Assembly (NCBI GenBank): GCA_016839165.1
Contig: CP069300.1
Location: 1,116,001 to 1,180,000, forward strand
Direction of reading: 5' to 3'
Length of the DNA: 64,000 nucleotides
Source: Bradyrhizobium sp. PSBB068
GTDB lineage: Bacteria > Pseudomonadota > Alphaproteobacteria > Rhizobiales > Xanthobacteraceae
Part shown: in pieces, positions 10,271-21,010 of the stretch
Numbering within the stretch: the stretch's first letter is position 1
Layout of the letters: the number at the start of each line of letters is the position of its first letter
Made by a program: the position numbers and the translations under genes
Notes under the pieces: model-generated
What the model saw: only the letters and a program-made list of their open reading frames with translations
The model's database searches: none
Told to the model about the DNA's origin: nothing

Positions 10271-10558
10271 TTAGGGGTCGCCGCAACCCGGCACTCGCCG
10301 GATCTGTTCGATCAATCGCTGATGGCGCTCCGCGGACAGCGTCCGTTCATTCGCGCACATCAGCATGGCGACGCAGGCGGGCTCCGGTGCGGAGGGCCAG
10401 GCGATGGTTCCGTCGATCGCGCCGTCGCATTTGCGGTAGGCATTTTTCGCGTCCCAACGGATCGCGCTCTCGGGGACTGGCGTCGAAGCGGCCATCACGA
10501 TCAGTGCTGCTCCGATCAACAGGAGCGATCGGGATATCCGCCGATATGATCCGCGCAT
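10271..10558 (-). CDS. Small secreted hypothetical protein
   Basis: 95 residues with a basic start (RGSYRRISR) and a hydrophobic segment (12-25) typical of a signal peptide. The mature part has four cysteines (about positions 44, 62, 68 and 92) that could form two disulfides in the periplasm. I do not recognise the family. It is convergent with the second AraC gene, 31 bases away. The cysteine pattern and signal peptide are the only support for its being real. Confidence 0.55.
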   Translation of the reverse strand: MRGSYRRISRSLLLIGAALIVMAASTPVPESAIRWDAKNAYRKCDGAIDGTIAWPSAPEPACVAMLMCANERTLSAERHQRLIEQIRRVPGCGDP

Positions 10559-10715
10559 GCCGCTTGTCCATCCTTATGAGGGTCGTCGACGATACGGGAG
10601 CGTCCGGGGCGGGCGATCACGGCGCGCGCGTGTATCGATACTGGATTCGGAGAAAGGTCACGACGCAGCGATCCGGTTCGGCTTTGCGCGCACTCATTCG
10701 GATAGGATTGCGCTC

Positions 10716-10928
10716 ATGTCGGTTTCGTTCATTCGATCAGCGTCGGTGATGTTCTGCCTTCCAGCGGGAATAGCGTCGATCGCCATCAATCTGGCGGTCT
10801 CCACGCAATGGGGCGCGTTCAAGGTCGGCGGCTATTATGAGATCGAGCTGAAAGGTGCTGTCGAGGCGGCGGCACCGGTCGGCGCCGACGTCAAGCCGAA
10901 CGCATCAGAGCCGCTGGTGCGGCCGTGA
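10716..10928 (+). CDS. Possible small membrane-anchored hypothetical protein
   Basis: An open frame of 70 residues from the ATG at 10716 (the frame opens earlier, at 10557). It has one hydrophobic segment (about 8-28), then GAFKVGGYYEIELKG and an alanine/proline-rich end. There is no clear ribosome site and no family I recognise. If it is not a gene, then 10559-11190 (about 630 bases) is non-coding, and I see nothing else in it. Confidence 0.3.
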   Translation: MSVSFIRSASVMFCLPAGIASIAINLAVSTQWGAFKVGGYYEIELKGAVEAAAPVGADVKPNASEPLVRP

Positions 10929-11190
10929 TCGAGACATCACGAGCTATGTGCTATCGCGCACACAGGATCGCCACCGATCGCGCCCTCGCCGTTGACGATT
11001 CAAGGCACCAATGCACGGCAACGTGTTTCACATTGTTGCCCAATGTCGCATATGTCCAATCCCCCGTCGCCTCAGTCCGAGCCTGCCGGCCAGCGCGCGC
11101 ATACAAGGCAGCCCCCAGTGACCGTCGCACCCGGCAGTATGAGTCGATTGCGATGCATTGAGGCGACTTGAGACCATCGAGGAGAACGTG

Positions 11191-12312
11191 ATGAAGTTTG
11201 CACTTCGAGGATATTGTCTTGCGCTTGGCGCGAGCCTGGCTCTGTCCAGCGCGGCCATGGCACAGGATATCAGTGTTGCCGTGGTCGGGCCGATGACCGG
11301 CTCGGAGGCGAGCTTCGGCCAGCAGTTCAAGAACGGCGCCGATCTCGCGATCGCCGACATCAACGCGGCAGGCGGCGTGCTCGGCAAGAAGCTGAAGCTG
11401 GAGGTCGGCGACGACGCCTGCGATCCGAAGCAGGCCGTGTCGGTTGCCGAGAAGATGGCAGGCGCGAAGATTCCGTTCGTCGTCGGGCACTTCTGCTCGT
11501 CGACCTCGATTCCCGCCTCGGACGCTTATGCCGAGGGCAATGTGCTTGAGATCACGCCCGGCTCGACCAACCCGCTGTTCACCGAGCGCGGGTTGTGGAA
11601 CACGTTCCGCGTCTGCGGCCGCGATGACCAGCAGGGCATGGTGGCGGCCGGCTACATCATCAAGAACTACAAGACCAGGAACGTCGCGATCATCCACGAC
11701 AAGACCACCTATGGCAAAGGTCTTGCCGACGAAACCAAGAACGCGATCAACGCGGCGGGTGTGAAGGAAAAGCTCTATGAAGCCTACACCAAGGGCGACA
11801 AGGACTTTGCCGCGCTGGTCTCCCGCTTCAAGAAGGAATCGATCGATTTCGTCTATGTCGGCGGCTACTACGCCGAGGCTGCGTTGATCCTGCGCCAGAT
11901 GCGCGAGCAGGGCGTCAATGCGGTGCTGATGGGCGGCGATGCCTTGGTCGACAAGCAGTTCGCCGCGATCGCGGGTCCGCTTGCCGAGGGCTCGCTGTTC
12001 ACCTTCTCGCCCGATCCGCGCAAGAAGGTGACCGCGGCCGCGACCTTGAAGAAGTTCAAGGACAAGGGCATCGATCCGGACGGCTACACGCTTTACAGCT
12101 ATGCGGCCTTCCAGATCTGGAGCCAGGCCGTCACCCGCGCCCAGACCACGGACGCCAAGAAGGTCGCAGCCGCCATCAAGGCCGGAAGCTGGGACACCGT
12201 GCTCGGCAACATCAGCTACACGCCGAAGGGTGACATCACCTTGATCGACTATGTCGTGTACCGCCGCGACAAGGACGGCAACTACGCCGAGCTGCCGGCC
12301 GCCGGTCAATGA
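11191..12312 (+). CDS. Branched-chain amino acid-type ABC transporter substrate-binding protein (orphan)
   Basis: 373-residue periplasmic binding protein of the LivJ/LivK type (type I fold). The signal peptide is cleaved after AMA (SSAAMAQDI). The lobe signature is VVGPMTGSEASFGQQFKNGA followed by DDACDPKQAV and a disulfide-type cysteine pair. GAGGAGAA precedes the ATG at 11191, which is preferred over an in-frame start at 11158. No permease or ATPase gene is adjacent, so it must use a transporter encoded elsewhere. The ligand may be an amino acid or an aromatic acid; Liv-type proteins in rhizobia are diverse. Two large hairpins follow the stop. Confidence 0.92.
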   Translation: MKFALRGYCLALGASLALSSAAMAQDISVAVVGPMTGSEASFGQQFKNGADLAIADINAAGGVLGKKLKLEVGDDACDPKQAVSVAEKMAGAKIPFVVGHFCSSTSIPASDAYAEGNVLEITPGSTNPLFTERGLWNTFRVCGRDDQQGMVAAGYIIKNYKTRNVAIIHDKTTYGKGLADETKNAINAAGVKEKLYEAYTKGDKDFAALVSRFKKESIDFVYVGGYYAEAALILRQMREQGVNAVLMGGDALVDKQFAAIAGPLAEGSLFTFSPDPRKKVTAAATLKKFKDKGIDPDGYTLYSYAAFQIWSQAVTRAQTTDAKKVAAAIKAGSWDTVLGNISYTPKGDITLIDYVVYRRDKDGNYAELPAAGQ

Positions 12313-12317
12313 TCGCC

Positions 12318-12430
12318 AGCCGCGACATCGGCACTCCTCCCTGATCGATGTCGCGGCTGTGCCGGCTCACAGCGCCAACGGACCAACCCTCTGCCAGCCC
12401 CGGAGGTGTTGGCGCTGTGACGCCAGGCAA
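12318..12430 (+). terminator. Two tandem perfect hairpins after the binding-protein gene
   Basis: Hairpin 1: AGCCGCGACATCG (12318-12330) with its exact complement at 12346-12358, loop 15. Hairpin 2: TCACAGCGCCAAC (12367-12379) with its exact complement at 12418-12430, loop 38. They start six bases after the stop. Neither has a T tract. They may end transcription with Rho, or protect the 3' end of the abundant binding-protein mRNA. Confidence 0.55.
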
Positions 12431-12504
12431 GAACGATAAGCGTCCCGCTGGCGCCGATTGCCGGCGCAGAGCCTGATCATCGAGATAATCGAAGAGAGCA
12501 GCAG

Positions 12505-13554
12505 ATGTCTGACATGAGTCTGACCAACAATGGCGGTCTGGGTGGCGGCGGCTCAGCCGATTGGCGCGACACCGGGCCTGCGCAAGGACCCTCGCAGGGA
12601 TCGTCGCATTCCTATCCGCTGCTGGTGCGCGATCACGGTCTTGGCACCGCGCTGAAGCTGTTGCTCGAGACCCTGCCTTATGCACTGGCGCGATGGGGCG
12701 TGTTGCTGGGCTTTGCCGCAGCGTGCGCCATCTTTGCCATCGTGGCCGTGGGCGGCGCCGTGTGGCTCGGCACCCACGTCGCCAGCGTGTTCGGCTACTG
12801 CTGGCTGCTTGGCATCCTGCTGCTCGGCGGATGGATCTGGGGCGCCGTCCTGCGCTACACGCTGCATGTGATCGCATGCGGTCATGTCGCCGTGCTGACC
12901 GAACTGATCACGCATGGCCGCATCGGGAACGGCACCGAAGGACAATTTGCCTACGGCCGCCGGATCGTGATGGACCGGTTCGGCGAGGTCGCGATCCTGT
13001 TCGGGCTCAATGCGCTGATCCGCGCCGTGCTGCGTGCGTTTCACAATGCGCTCGATACGCTCGGCGACTGGCTGCCGGCGCCCGGCATGAAGGCGATCGT
13101 CGGCCTGCTCAATACCATCCTGTCGGCCGCGACGCGCTACCTGGACAAGGTGGTGCTATCCTACGATCTGGCGCGCGGCGGCGACGATCCAAGGCGCAAT
13201 ATCCAGGACGGCCTGGTCTATTATTGCCAGAACGCCAAGCCGATCCTGACGACGTCGGTCTGGATGGTCATCGTCGAGCGGATCCTGAGCATCCTGCTTT
13301 GCCTGCTGCTGCTGGTCCCCGCCGGCCTGGTGACGGTCTGGTTGCCGGAGGCGGTCAGGGAATATGGTGCCATGGTGACCGTCTTCATCGCGGCACTGCT
13401 GGCCGTGACGGTGCGCGCAGCCTTCATCCAGCCGCTGTTCCTGATCTGCATGATGATCCGCTTTCACGCGTTGATCGAGCACCAGCCCATCAATTCGACC
13501 TGGGTCGGCTATCTCGACGGTCTGTCAGACAAGTTCCGGCAGATCGGACGTTGA
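12505..13554 (+). CDS. Conserved multi-pass membrane protein of unknown function
   Basis: 349 residues. A soluble glycine/serine/proline-rich N-terminus (1-38) is followed by about six hydrophobic segments (roughly 62-92, 95-125, 170-190, 248-275, 280-300, 305-325). A segment in the middle (YLDKVVLSYDLARGG, then IQDGLVYYCQNAKPI) looks conserved. It faintly recalls choline-transporter-like proteins, but I would not name it. It leads a run of three same-strand genes (membrane protein, hydrolase, methyltransferase) with gaps of 44 and 32 bases. Confidence 0.75.
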   Translation: MSDMSLTNNGGLGGGGSADWRDTGPAQGPSQGSSHSYPLLVRDHGLGTALKLLLETLPYALARWGVLLGFAAACAIFAIVAVGGAVWLGTHVASVFGYCWLLGILLLGGWIWGAVLRYTLHVIACGHVAVLTELITHGRIGNGTEGQFAYGRRIVMDRFGEVAILFGLNALIRAVLRAFHNALDTLGDWLPAPGMKAIVGLLNTILSAATRYLDKVVLSYDLARGGDDPRRNIQDGLVYYCQNAKPILTTSVWMVIVERILSILLCLLLLVPAGLVTVWLPEAVREYGAMVTVFIAALLAVTVRAAFIQPLFLICMMIRFHALIEHQPINSTWVGYLDGLSDKFRQIGR

Positions 13555-13598
13555 GACCGGCGCCTGGTCTTGATCGCGCTTCGTAACGGAGATGTTCG

Positions 13599-14456
13599 TT
13601 GACCGATATCACACTCGATAACCACGGCGTCCGTCTTGCTGCATCTGTCGATGGCCCGACGAACGGCGAACCGATCCTGTTCCTGCACGGCCTGTCGGTG
13701 AGCCGGGACACATGGCAGGAAATTGGCGGTCGGCTGAAGGATCGATATCGGGTCTGGACCTTGGATTTCCGCGGCCACGGCCACTCGGACCGGGCCGCAA
13801 GCTATGCGCTCGCCGACTATGTTTCCGATGCAGAGACGGCGTTGGCCGCCATCGGGCGCCGGGCAGTGATCGTCGGCCACTCGCTCGGCGGCTGCGTTGC
13901 CGGCGTGCTGGCGCAGAGCGGCGATAACAATGTGCGCGCTGCCTTGCTTGAGGATCCGCCATGGTATCTCGGGCAGCCGGGGGAGTGGGAGAAATCGGTC
14001 TTCCCGAAGCTGTTCTCGATCGTCAGCGCGCGGCAGGCGACGTGGCAGCAAGCCCGTGCGCCGCTGGGCACGTACCTTGCGTTCGTCACAGACGCGCCAA
14101 CCCCCATGGGCGGGATCGGCCGCGATCATTTCACCCCCCGTCATTTGTTGAGCCATGCCTCTGCGCTGCAGCGCCAGGACGGGCGGTGCTGGGCGGACGG
14201 AGACGTTGCGGGTTCGGTTCTTGCGGCGATCCAGACCACGCGAGAGTTCCTGTGTCCCGTCAAGATCGTTCAAGCCGATCCGTCATGCGGCGCGGCCTTG
14301 CTGGAGGGCCACGCGGCTCGCCTCGCACAGGATAATCCGCGTGCAGCGCTCGTTCGCTATGAGGGATGCGGCCATTCACCCCACCGCGCCATCGCGTTCG
14401 AGCAGCGCTTCACGGCAGACCTGCAGGATTTCCTGTCGAGCCTGCGGTCACAGTGA
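13599..14456 (+). CDS. Alpha/beta hydrolase (TTG start)
   Basis: 285-residue cytoplasmic alpha/beta-hydrolase. Seen: HG (30-31) for the oxyanion hole, DFRGHGHSD (56-64) as in epoxide hydrolase-like and haloperoxidase-like members, the nucleophile S95 in GHSLGG, and a C-terminal GHSPH histidine. The start is TTG at 13599, supported by GGAG seven bases upstream and by the family's usual N-terminus. It lies 44 bases after a membrane-protein gene and 32 bases before a methyltransferase gene, so all three are likely cotranscribed. Substrate unknown. Confidence 0.87.
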   Translation: MTDITLDNHGVRLAASVDGPTNGEPILFLHGLSVSRDTWQEIGGRLKDRYRVWTLDFRGHGHSDRAASYALADYVSDAETALAAIGRRAVIVGHSLGGCVAGVLAQSGDNNVRAALLEDPPWYLGQPGEWEKSVFPKLFSIVSARQATWQQARAPLGTYLAFVTDAPTPMGGIGRDHFTPRHLLSHASALQRQDGRCWADGDVAGSVLAAIQTTREFLCPVKIVQADPSCGAALLEGHAARLAQDNPRAALVRYEGCGHSPHRAIAFEQRFTADLQDFLSSLRSQ

Positions 14457-14488
14457 GACGGACGCCATCCGGCACCTCACGCGAACCG

Positions 14489-15343
14489 ATGACGGAACCA
14501 TCGATGCAGGAAACCTCCGGCTACGATCCGAGCTATGTGATGGGGCGCTCGACTGCGGAGACCGACAGGCTGAAGCGCCAGTCGCAGCTCTACGATGCGT
14601 CCACATGGCAGCTCCTGAGGGAGGCCGGGCTCGCGCCGGGCATGAAGGTGCTCGACGTCGGAAGTGGAGCAGGCAACGTCTCGTTCGTGGCGGCAAGTCT
14701 GGTCGGCGAGGGAGGCAAAGTCGTCGGTGTCGACAGCAATCCCGCGATTGTCGCGGAAGCAGCAGGTACCGCGCGCGCTCTCGGCCTCGACCAGGTGTCA
14801 TTTCGAGCCGGCGACATCAACACGATCGAGCTGGAACGCGACTTCGATGCGATCGTCGGCCGGCTCGTGTTGATCTATGTGCCGGATCCGTCAGCCCTGC
14901 TTCGCACGCTGCTTGGACACCTCAAGCCCGGCGGCATCGTGGCATTTCAGGACCTCGACTGGGGCGAGGGGCCGATCGCCAATCCGCCGTCGCCGCTGCT
15001 GTCGCAGGCGTGGGGCCACGTGAGCGAAATGTTCCGGCGGGCCGGGCTGAACAACCGGATGGGCTTTGCGCTGCATGGCGCCTTCGTCGCCGCCGGGCTG
15101 CCTGCGCCGCGAATGAGCCTGTTTGCTCCGGTCGGCGGCGGCGCGGACTTCGACGGCTATGACTACATGGCAAGCGGCTTGCGCAGCAACCAGCCGCACA
15201 TCGTCAAGCTCGGCGTCGCCACCGAAGCAGAACTGGCGCTCGACAGCTTTGCCGAGCGCCTGCGCACTGAGGTGGTTGCTGCGCACGGCGTGTTCGCGCT
15301 GCCGACCTTCGTCGGTGCCTGGGCGCGCAAGCAGGCGGGCTGA
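14489..15343 (+). CDS. Class I SAM-dependent methyltransferase
   Basis: 284 residues with the Rossmann-type SAM site: motif I VLDVGSGAGNVS, the acidic end of strand 2 (GVDSNP) and motif II/III around GRLVLIYVPDP and LKPGGIVAFQDLDW. This layout is that of UbiE/Coq5-like small-molecule methyltransferases. ATG at 14489 or 14504; the stretch before them encodes an unrelated, arginine-rich tail. It follows the hydrolase by 32 bases and ends 14 bases from a convergent TetR gene. The acceptor is unknown. Confidence 0.88.
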   Translation: MTEPSMQETSGYDPSYVMGRSTAETDRLKRQSQLYDASTWQLLREAGLAPGMKVLDVGSGAGNVSFVAASLVGEGGKVVGVDSNPAIVAEAAGTARALGLDQVSFRAGDINTIELERDFDAIVGRLVLIYVPDPSALLRTLLGHLKPGGIVAFQDLDWGEGPIANPPSPLLSQAWGHVSEMFRRAGLNNRMGFALHGAFVAAGLPAPRMSLFAPVGGGADFDGYDYMASGLRSNQPHIVKLGVATEAELALDSFAERLRTEVVAAHGVFALPTFVGAWARKQAG

Positions 15344-15357
15344 ACCCGCCGCCCGCT

Positions 15358-15936
15358 TCAGAGATTGCCGGCCACAGCGTCGATGAAGGTCGCAGCCGAC
15401 TCCTTCAGCTGCTTGCGGCTGTAGCCGGCGCGCTCCATCACGGCGAGGCCACGGGTGAAGGTCACGATGACGCGCGCCAGCCGGTTGGCATCGGCCATGC
15501 TTGGCTTCGTCTGAGATGTGCTGACGGCCTTGCTGATCAGTTGTTCGAGCCGGGAGAGCACATCCTGCACGCGCTGCCGCACATCCGCACTTGAAATGGC
15601 CGCGTCGAGCGCCGTGCGCGTGGTCAGGCAGCCGCGCGGCGGAGAGCCATCCGTCATGTTGATGATGATCATATCGAAGAAGCCTCGTAGCCCCGCCGCG
15701 GCGTCGCCGCGTGACAGCGCGGCGCCGGCCGCTTCCAGGAATTGCCCGGCATACTGATCGAAGGCGCGCAGGAAGATCGATTCCTTGTCGCCATAGGCGT
15801 TGTAGAGGCTGCCGCGCTGGACTCCCGTGGCGGCGGCGAGGTCCTGCATGGTCGCGTCGTGCAGGCCCTTGCGCCAGAATACGTCGAGCGCGGTCGTGAT
15901 CACCTCGTCTTCGTCGAACTGACGCACGCCTACCAT
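15358..15936 (-). CDS. TetR family repressor of the neighbouring YdhR-like gene
   Basis: 192 residues from the ATG at 15936: a TetR helix-turn-helix (about 10-55, with MQDLAAATGVQRGSLYNAYGDKESIF) and a helical ligand domain with RGCLTTRTALD. Longer in-frame starts (15957-15975) would place the protein start inside a pair of perfect operators, so the shorter form is preferred. The gene is divergent from a small monooxygenase-like gene, and both probably share the operators at 15959-15993. The ligand is unknown; the partner suggests an electrophile or quinone. Confidence 0.87.
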   Translation of the reverse strand: MVGVRQFDEDEVITTALDVFWRKGLHDATMQDLAAATGVQRGSLYNAYGDKESIFLRAFDQYAGQFLEAAGAALSRGDAAAGLRGFFDMIIINMTDGSPPRGCLTTRTALDAAISSADVRQRVQDVLSRLEQLISKAVSTSQTKPSMADANRLARVIVTFTRGLAVMERAGYSRKQLKESAATFIDAVAGNL

Positions 15937-15958
15937 TGGTTCGCCCCACCGGATCATT

Positions 15959-15993
15959 CTTGACATCATTGTCAAGATTGACGATCATGTCAA
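15959..15993. promoter_or_regulatory. Two adjacent palindromic operators between divergent genes
   Basis: CTTGACA-N4-TGTCAAG (15959-15976) is perfect. TTGAC-N6-GTCAA (15978-15993) follows at once, and the outermost bases also mirror each other (ATTCTTGACAT with ATGTCAAGAAT). The block fills the space between the TetR gene and the YdhR-like gene. Two dimers could bind side by side, giving tight and cooperative repression of both genes. TTGACA here may also be the -35 element. Confidence 0.75.
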
Positions 15994-16017
15994 GAATGGT
16001 TGCCTGAGGAGATCGCG

Positions 16018-16335
16018 ATGATTACCGCCGTCACGTCGTTCAGATTGTCCAAACCGATCACGCGCGAGGAAGCGCGCGCCATCTTCCTCGATACCGCACC
16101 GATCTATCGCGGCGTACAGGGGCTGTTCCGGAAGACCTATGTGCTGTCCGATGACGGCACGACGGCCGGCGGCATCTATTTCTGGAACTCGAGGAGAGAG
16201 GCCGAAGCGCTGTACACCGATGCGTGGCGCGCCCGCGCCCGGGAGAAGTATGGCGCCGATCCGACGGTGACTTATTTCGAGAGTCCCGTGGTGGTGGACA
16301 ACGTTGCGGAGCAGATCAGCTCCGACGGCCGATAG
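16018..16335 (+). CDS. YdhR-like putative monooxygenase (ferredoxin-like fold)
   Basis: 105 residues beginning MITAVTSFRL, with FRKTYVLSDDG, GGIYFWNSRREAEALY and the closing YFESPVVVDN. This pattern is that of the YdhR/ABM dimeric alpha+beta barrel family, whose members are small cofactor-free oxygenases or quinone-modifying proteins. The ATG is preceded by GAGGAG at 16006-16011. It is divergent from a TetR repressor and lies directly after its operators, so it is likely the main target. The reaction is not known. Confidence 0.8.
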   Translation: MITAVTSFRLSKPITREEARAIFLDTAPIYRGVQGLFRKTYVLSDDGTTAGGIYFWNSRREAEALYTDAWRARAREKYGADPTVTYFESPVVVDNVAEQISSDGR

Positions 16336-16490
16336 GAAAGCGCCGTCGCGTCGACTGATAACGGCGGAACTTTCGACCATCGCCCGGCGATGCATCGTCC
16401 GCGCATCATGCACGGCGCATCGGCTTGTGCTCGGCGGGCCCACAAGGCTACTCTCCCTGCAAGCAAGAAAACTGCAAGGGAGCCGTCACG

Positions 16491-17528
16491 GTGAACCAAC
16501 CTCCATCCTCAGATCCGGCACTGCCCCGCCGCAGGCTCGGCCGCACCGGGCTCGATGTTTCCATTCTCGGCTTCGGCACCGCGCCGCTCGGCGATCTCTT
16601 CGCTCGGCTCGACGACACGGTGGCGATTGCCGCGATGGAGCGGGCGTTTGCGCTGGGCGTGAACCTGCTCGATTCCTCGCCGCTCTACGGCCATGGCCTT
16701 GCCGAGCATCGCTGCGGCACCGCGCTGCGGCGCGTGGCGCGGGCCGACATCGTCGTCTGCACCAAGGTCGGCCGCTGGATGGACCCGTTCCACGGCCGCG
16801 GCGACGGCTCCAATTTCGTCGGCGGCCAGCCGCATCGTGCGGTGGTCGATTACTCCTATGACGGCACCATGCGCTCGGTGGAGCAGTCGCTGCTGCGGCT
16901 CGGCATCGATCGCATCGACTTGCTCCTGATCCACGACGTCGATGTCTGGACCCATGGCAGTGAGGCGATCGAAGCCAGGTTCCGCGAGGCGATGGAGGGC
17001 GCCTATGTCGCGCTCGACAGGCTGCGCACCGAGCGCGTGATCAAGGGCATCGGGATCGGCGTCAACGAGGCCGAGATGTGCATGCGCTTCGCCAGTGCGG
17101 GAACGTTCGACACCATGCTGCTCGCCGGCCGCTACTCGCTGCTCGAGCAGCCGGCGCTCACCGAATTCCTGCCGCTGGCGGAGAAGCAGGGCATCGGCGT
17201 GATGCTCGGCGGCGTGTTCAATTCCGGCATCCTGGCGACCGGCGCGGTCGCCGGCGCCAAGTATAATTACAAGGACGCGCCGGCGGATGTGATGCAGAAG
17301 GTGGCAGCGATCGAGCGCGTTTGCCGCGCCCACGGCGTGGCGCTGCCGACCGCCGCGCTGCATTTCGCGCTGGGCCATCCGGCGGTCGCAAGCGTCGTGC
17401 TCGGCGCGCAGGCGCCGCAGGAGGTCGAGCGCAACGCCGCGGCGCTCTCGGCCCCGGTCCCCGCCGTGCTGTGGCACGACCTGAAAGCGGAGGGGCTGCT
17501 CGACCAACACGCGCCGGTGCCGGCATGA
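16491..17528 (+). CDS. Aldo/keto reductase, D-threo-aldose (L-fucose-type) 1-dehydrogenase-like
   Basis: 345 residues from the GTG at 16491 (AAGGGAG ahead of it). The AKR tetrad is visible as D61, Y66, K92 and a histidine in LLIHDVD; the N-terminus LGRTGLDVSILGFGTAPLG is typical. The inserted GRWMDPFHGRGDGSNF and VDYSYDGTMRSVEQSL are those of L-fucose/D-threo-aldose dehydrogenases, which oxidise aldoses to lactones with NAD(P). The gene overlaps a lactonase-like amidohydrolase by four bases (ATGA), so the two catalyse consecutive steps: aldose to aldonolactone to aldonate. L-fucose, L-galactose or D-arabinose are possible substrates. Confidence 0.88.
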   Translation: MNQPPSSDPALPRRRLGRTGLDVSILGFGTAPLGDLFARLDDTVAIAAMERAFALGVNLLDSSPLYGHGLAEHRCGTALRRVARADIVVCTKVGRWMDPFHGRGDGSNFVGGQPHRAVVDYSYDGTMRSVEQSLLRLGIDRIDLLLIHDVDVWTHGSEAIEARFREAMEGAYVALDRLRTERVIKGIGIGVNEAEMCMRFASAGTFDTMLLAGRYSLLEQPALTEFLPLAEKQGIGVMLGGVFNSGILATGAVAGAKYNYKDAPADVMQKVAAIERVCRAHGVALPTAALHFALGHPAVASVVLGAQAPQEVERNAAALSAPVPAVLWHDLKAEGLLDQHAPVPA

Positions 17529-18379
17529 TGCGGATCGACGCCCATCATCATGTGTGGACCTTGGCGCGCGCCGATTATGGCTGGCTGACGCCCGAACGCG
17601 GGCCGATCTATCGCGACTTCGGTCTGGTCGATCTGGTGCCGCATCTCGCCGCGGCCGCCATCGAGGGCACGATCCTGGTGCAGGCGGCGCCAACCGAGGC
17701 CGAGACGGCATTCATGCTCGACGTCGCCAAAGGCTCGGAGCTGGTGCGCGGCGTGGTCGGCTGGATCGACTTCGATGCACCCGATGCCGCTGACCGGATC
17801 GATGCGGTCGCCGAACGCGAGCTGCTGGTCGGTCTGCGGCCGATGGTGCAGGACGTGGCCGACGATGACTGGCTGCTCCGCCCTGAACTGGCCGCGCCGC
17901 TCGAAGCCATGGAGCGGCACGACCTCGTCTTCGACGCGTTGGTGCTGCCGCGCCATCTGCCGCGGCTCGTTCAGGTGGTCGATCGCCATCCGGATCTGCA
18001 ATTCGTACTCGACCATTGCGGCAAGCCGCAACTCGCAACCGGCGACATCGCGGCCTGGAAGGACGACATTGCAAGCCTTGGCGCACGATCCAACGTCGTC
18101 TGCAAGCTGTCGGGCCTTGCGACCGAGGCGGCGCCGGGCTGGCAGGTCGAAGATTTGCGCGAGGCAGTGGATCATGCACTCGCATGCTTCGGTCCGCAGC
18201 GGCTGCTGTGGGGCAGCGACTGGCCCGTCGTCAATCTCGCCGGCGGCTATGCGCACTGGTTCGTGGCCGCCCAGCGTCTGCTGGCTGATTTGTCAAGTGA
18301 CGCGAGGGCTGCGATTTTCGGCGGCAATGCGGCGCGGGTCTATTTGTCAAGCCGCGGGCGGCCGGCATCCCGGAAATAG
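17525..18379 (+). CDS. Amidohydrolase family sugar lactonase (L-fucono/L-rhamnono-lactonase-like)
   Basis: 284 residues beginning MMRIDAHHHVW, the first metal motif of the amidohydrolase-2 family. Further marks are FVLDHCGKP (histidine at a strand end), NVVCKLSG and LLWGSDWPV (terminal aspartate). Several characterised members hydrolyse L-fuconolactone and related lactones. Translation is coupled to the upstream aldose dehydrogenase by an ATGA overlap. No downstream dehydratase or aldolase gene is present, so the rest of the pathway lies elsewhere. Confidence 0.87.
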   Translation: MMRIDAHHHVWTLARADYGWLTPERGPIYRDFGLVDLVPHLAAAAIEGTILVQAAPTEAETAFMLDVAKGSELVRGVVGWIDFDAPDAADRIDAVAERELLVGLRPMVQDVADDDWLLRPELAAPLEAMERHDLVFDALVLPRHLPRLVQVVDRHPDLQFVLDHCGKPQLATGDIAAWKDDIASLGARSNVVCKLSGLATEAAPGWQVEDLREAVDHALACFGPQRLLWGSDWPVVNLAGGYAHWFVAAQRLLADLSSDARAAIFGGNAARVYLSSRGRPASRK

Positions 18380-18498
18380 GGCGCGCGGCGCGCCAAATTT
18401 GATCCACAGCGCGCCTTGCTGAATCATTCCGGGATGGTCCATAAGCGGCGTCCGCGCCATCGCTGATCCGGTGGCGCAACGGGGTGAGAGAGAAAAGC

Positions 18499-20841
<2,343 letters not shown>

Positions 20842-20881
20842 TTGCAAAGAGGGGCGGCAAGCGGAGCTCGCCACCCGCTCA

Positions 20882-21010
20882 CCACCACAGCTTACCCGCC
20901 GCAAATCTGGCGAGCGCGTCGGTAACGCCCTTGCCATAGGCCGGATCGGCCTTGCTGCAATTGGCATCGTGCCGTTCCTGGATGTGCTTCGACGCGTTGC
21001 CGACTGAGAT
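20882..21010 (-). pseudogene. Remnant of a catalase C-terminus
   Basis: Read on the minus strand, this short stretch encodes ISVGNASKHIQERHDANC, then SKADPAYGKGVTDALARFA. It resembles the end of clade-3 (KatA-type) catalases, where a VG-x-KHIQERH-x-NC-x-KADPAYG segment forms the last helices. Nothing catalase-like precedes it; the adjacent sequence is the GST stop codon. It looks like the last 43 codons of a deleted catalase gene. Identification is by eye from a short match. Confidence 0.6.
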
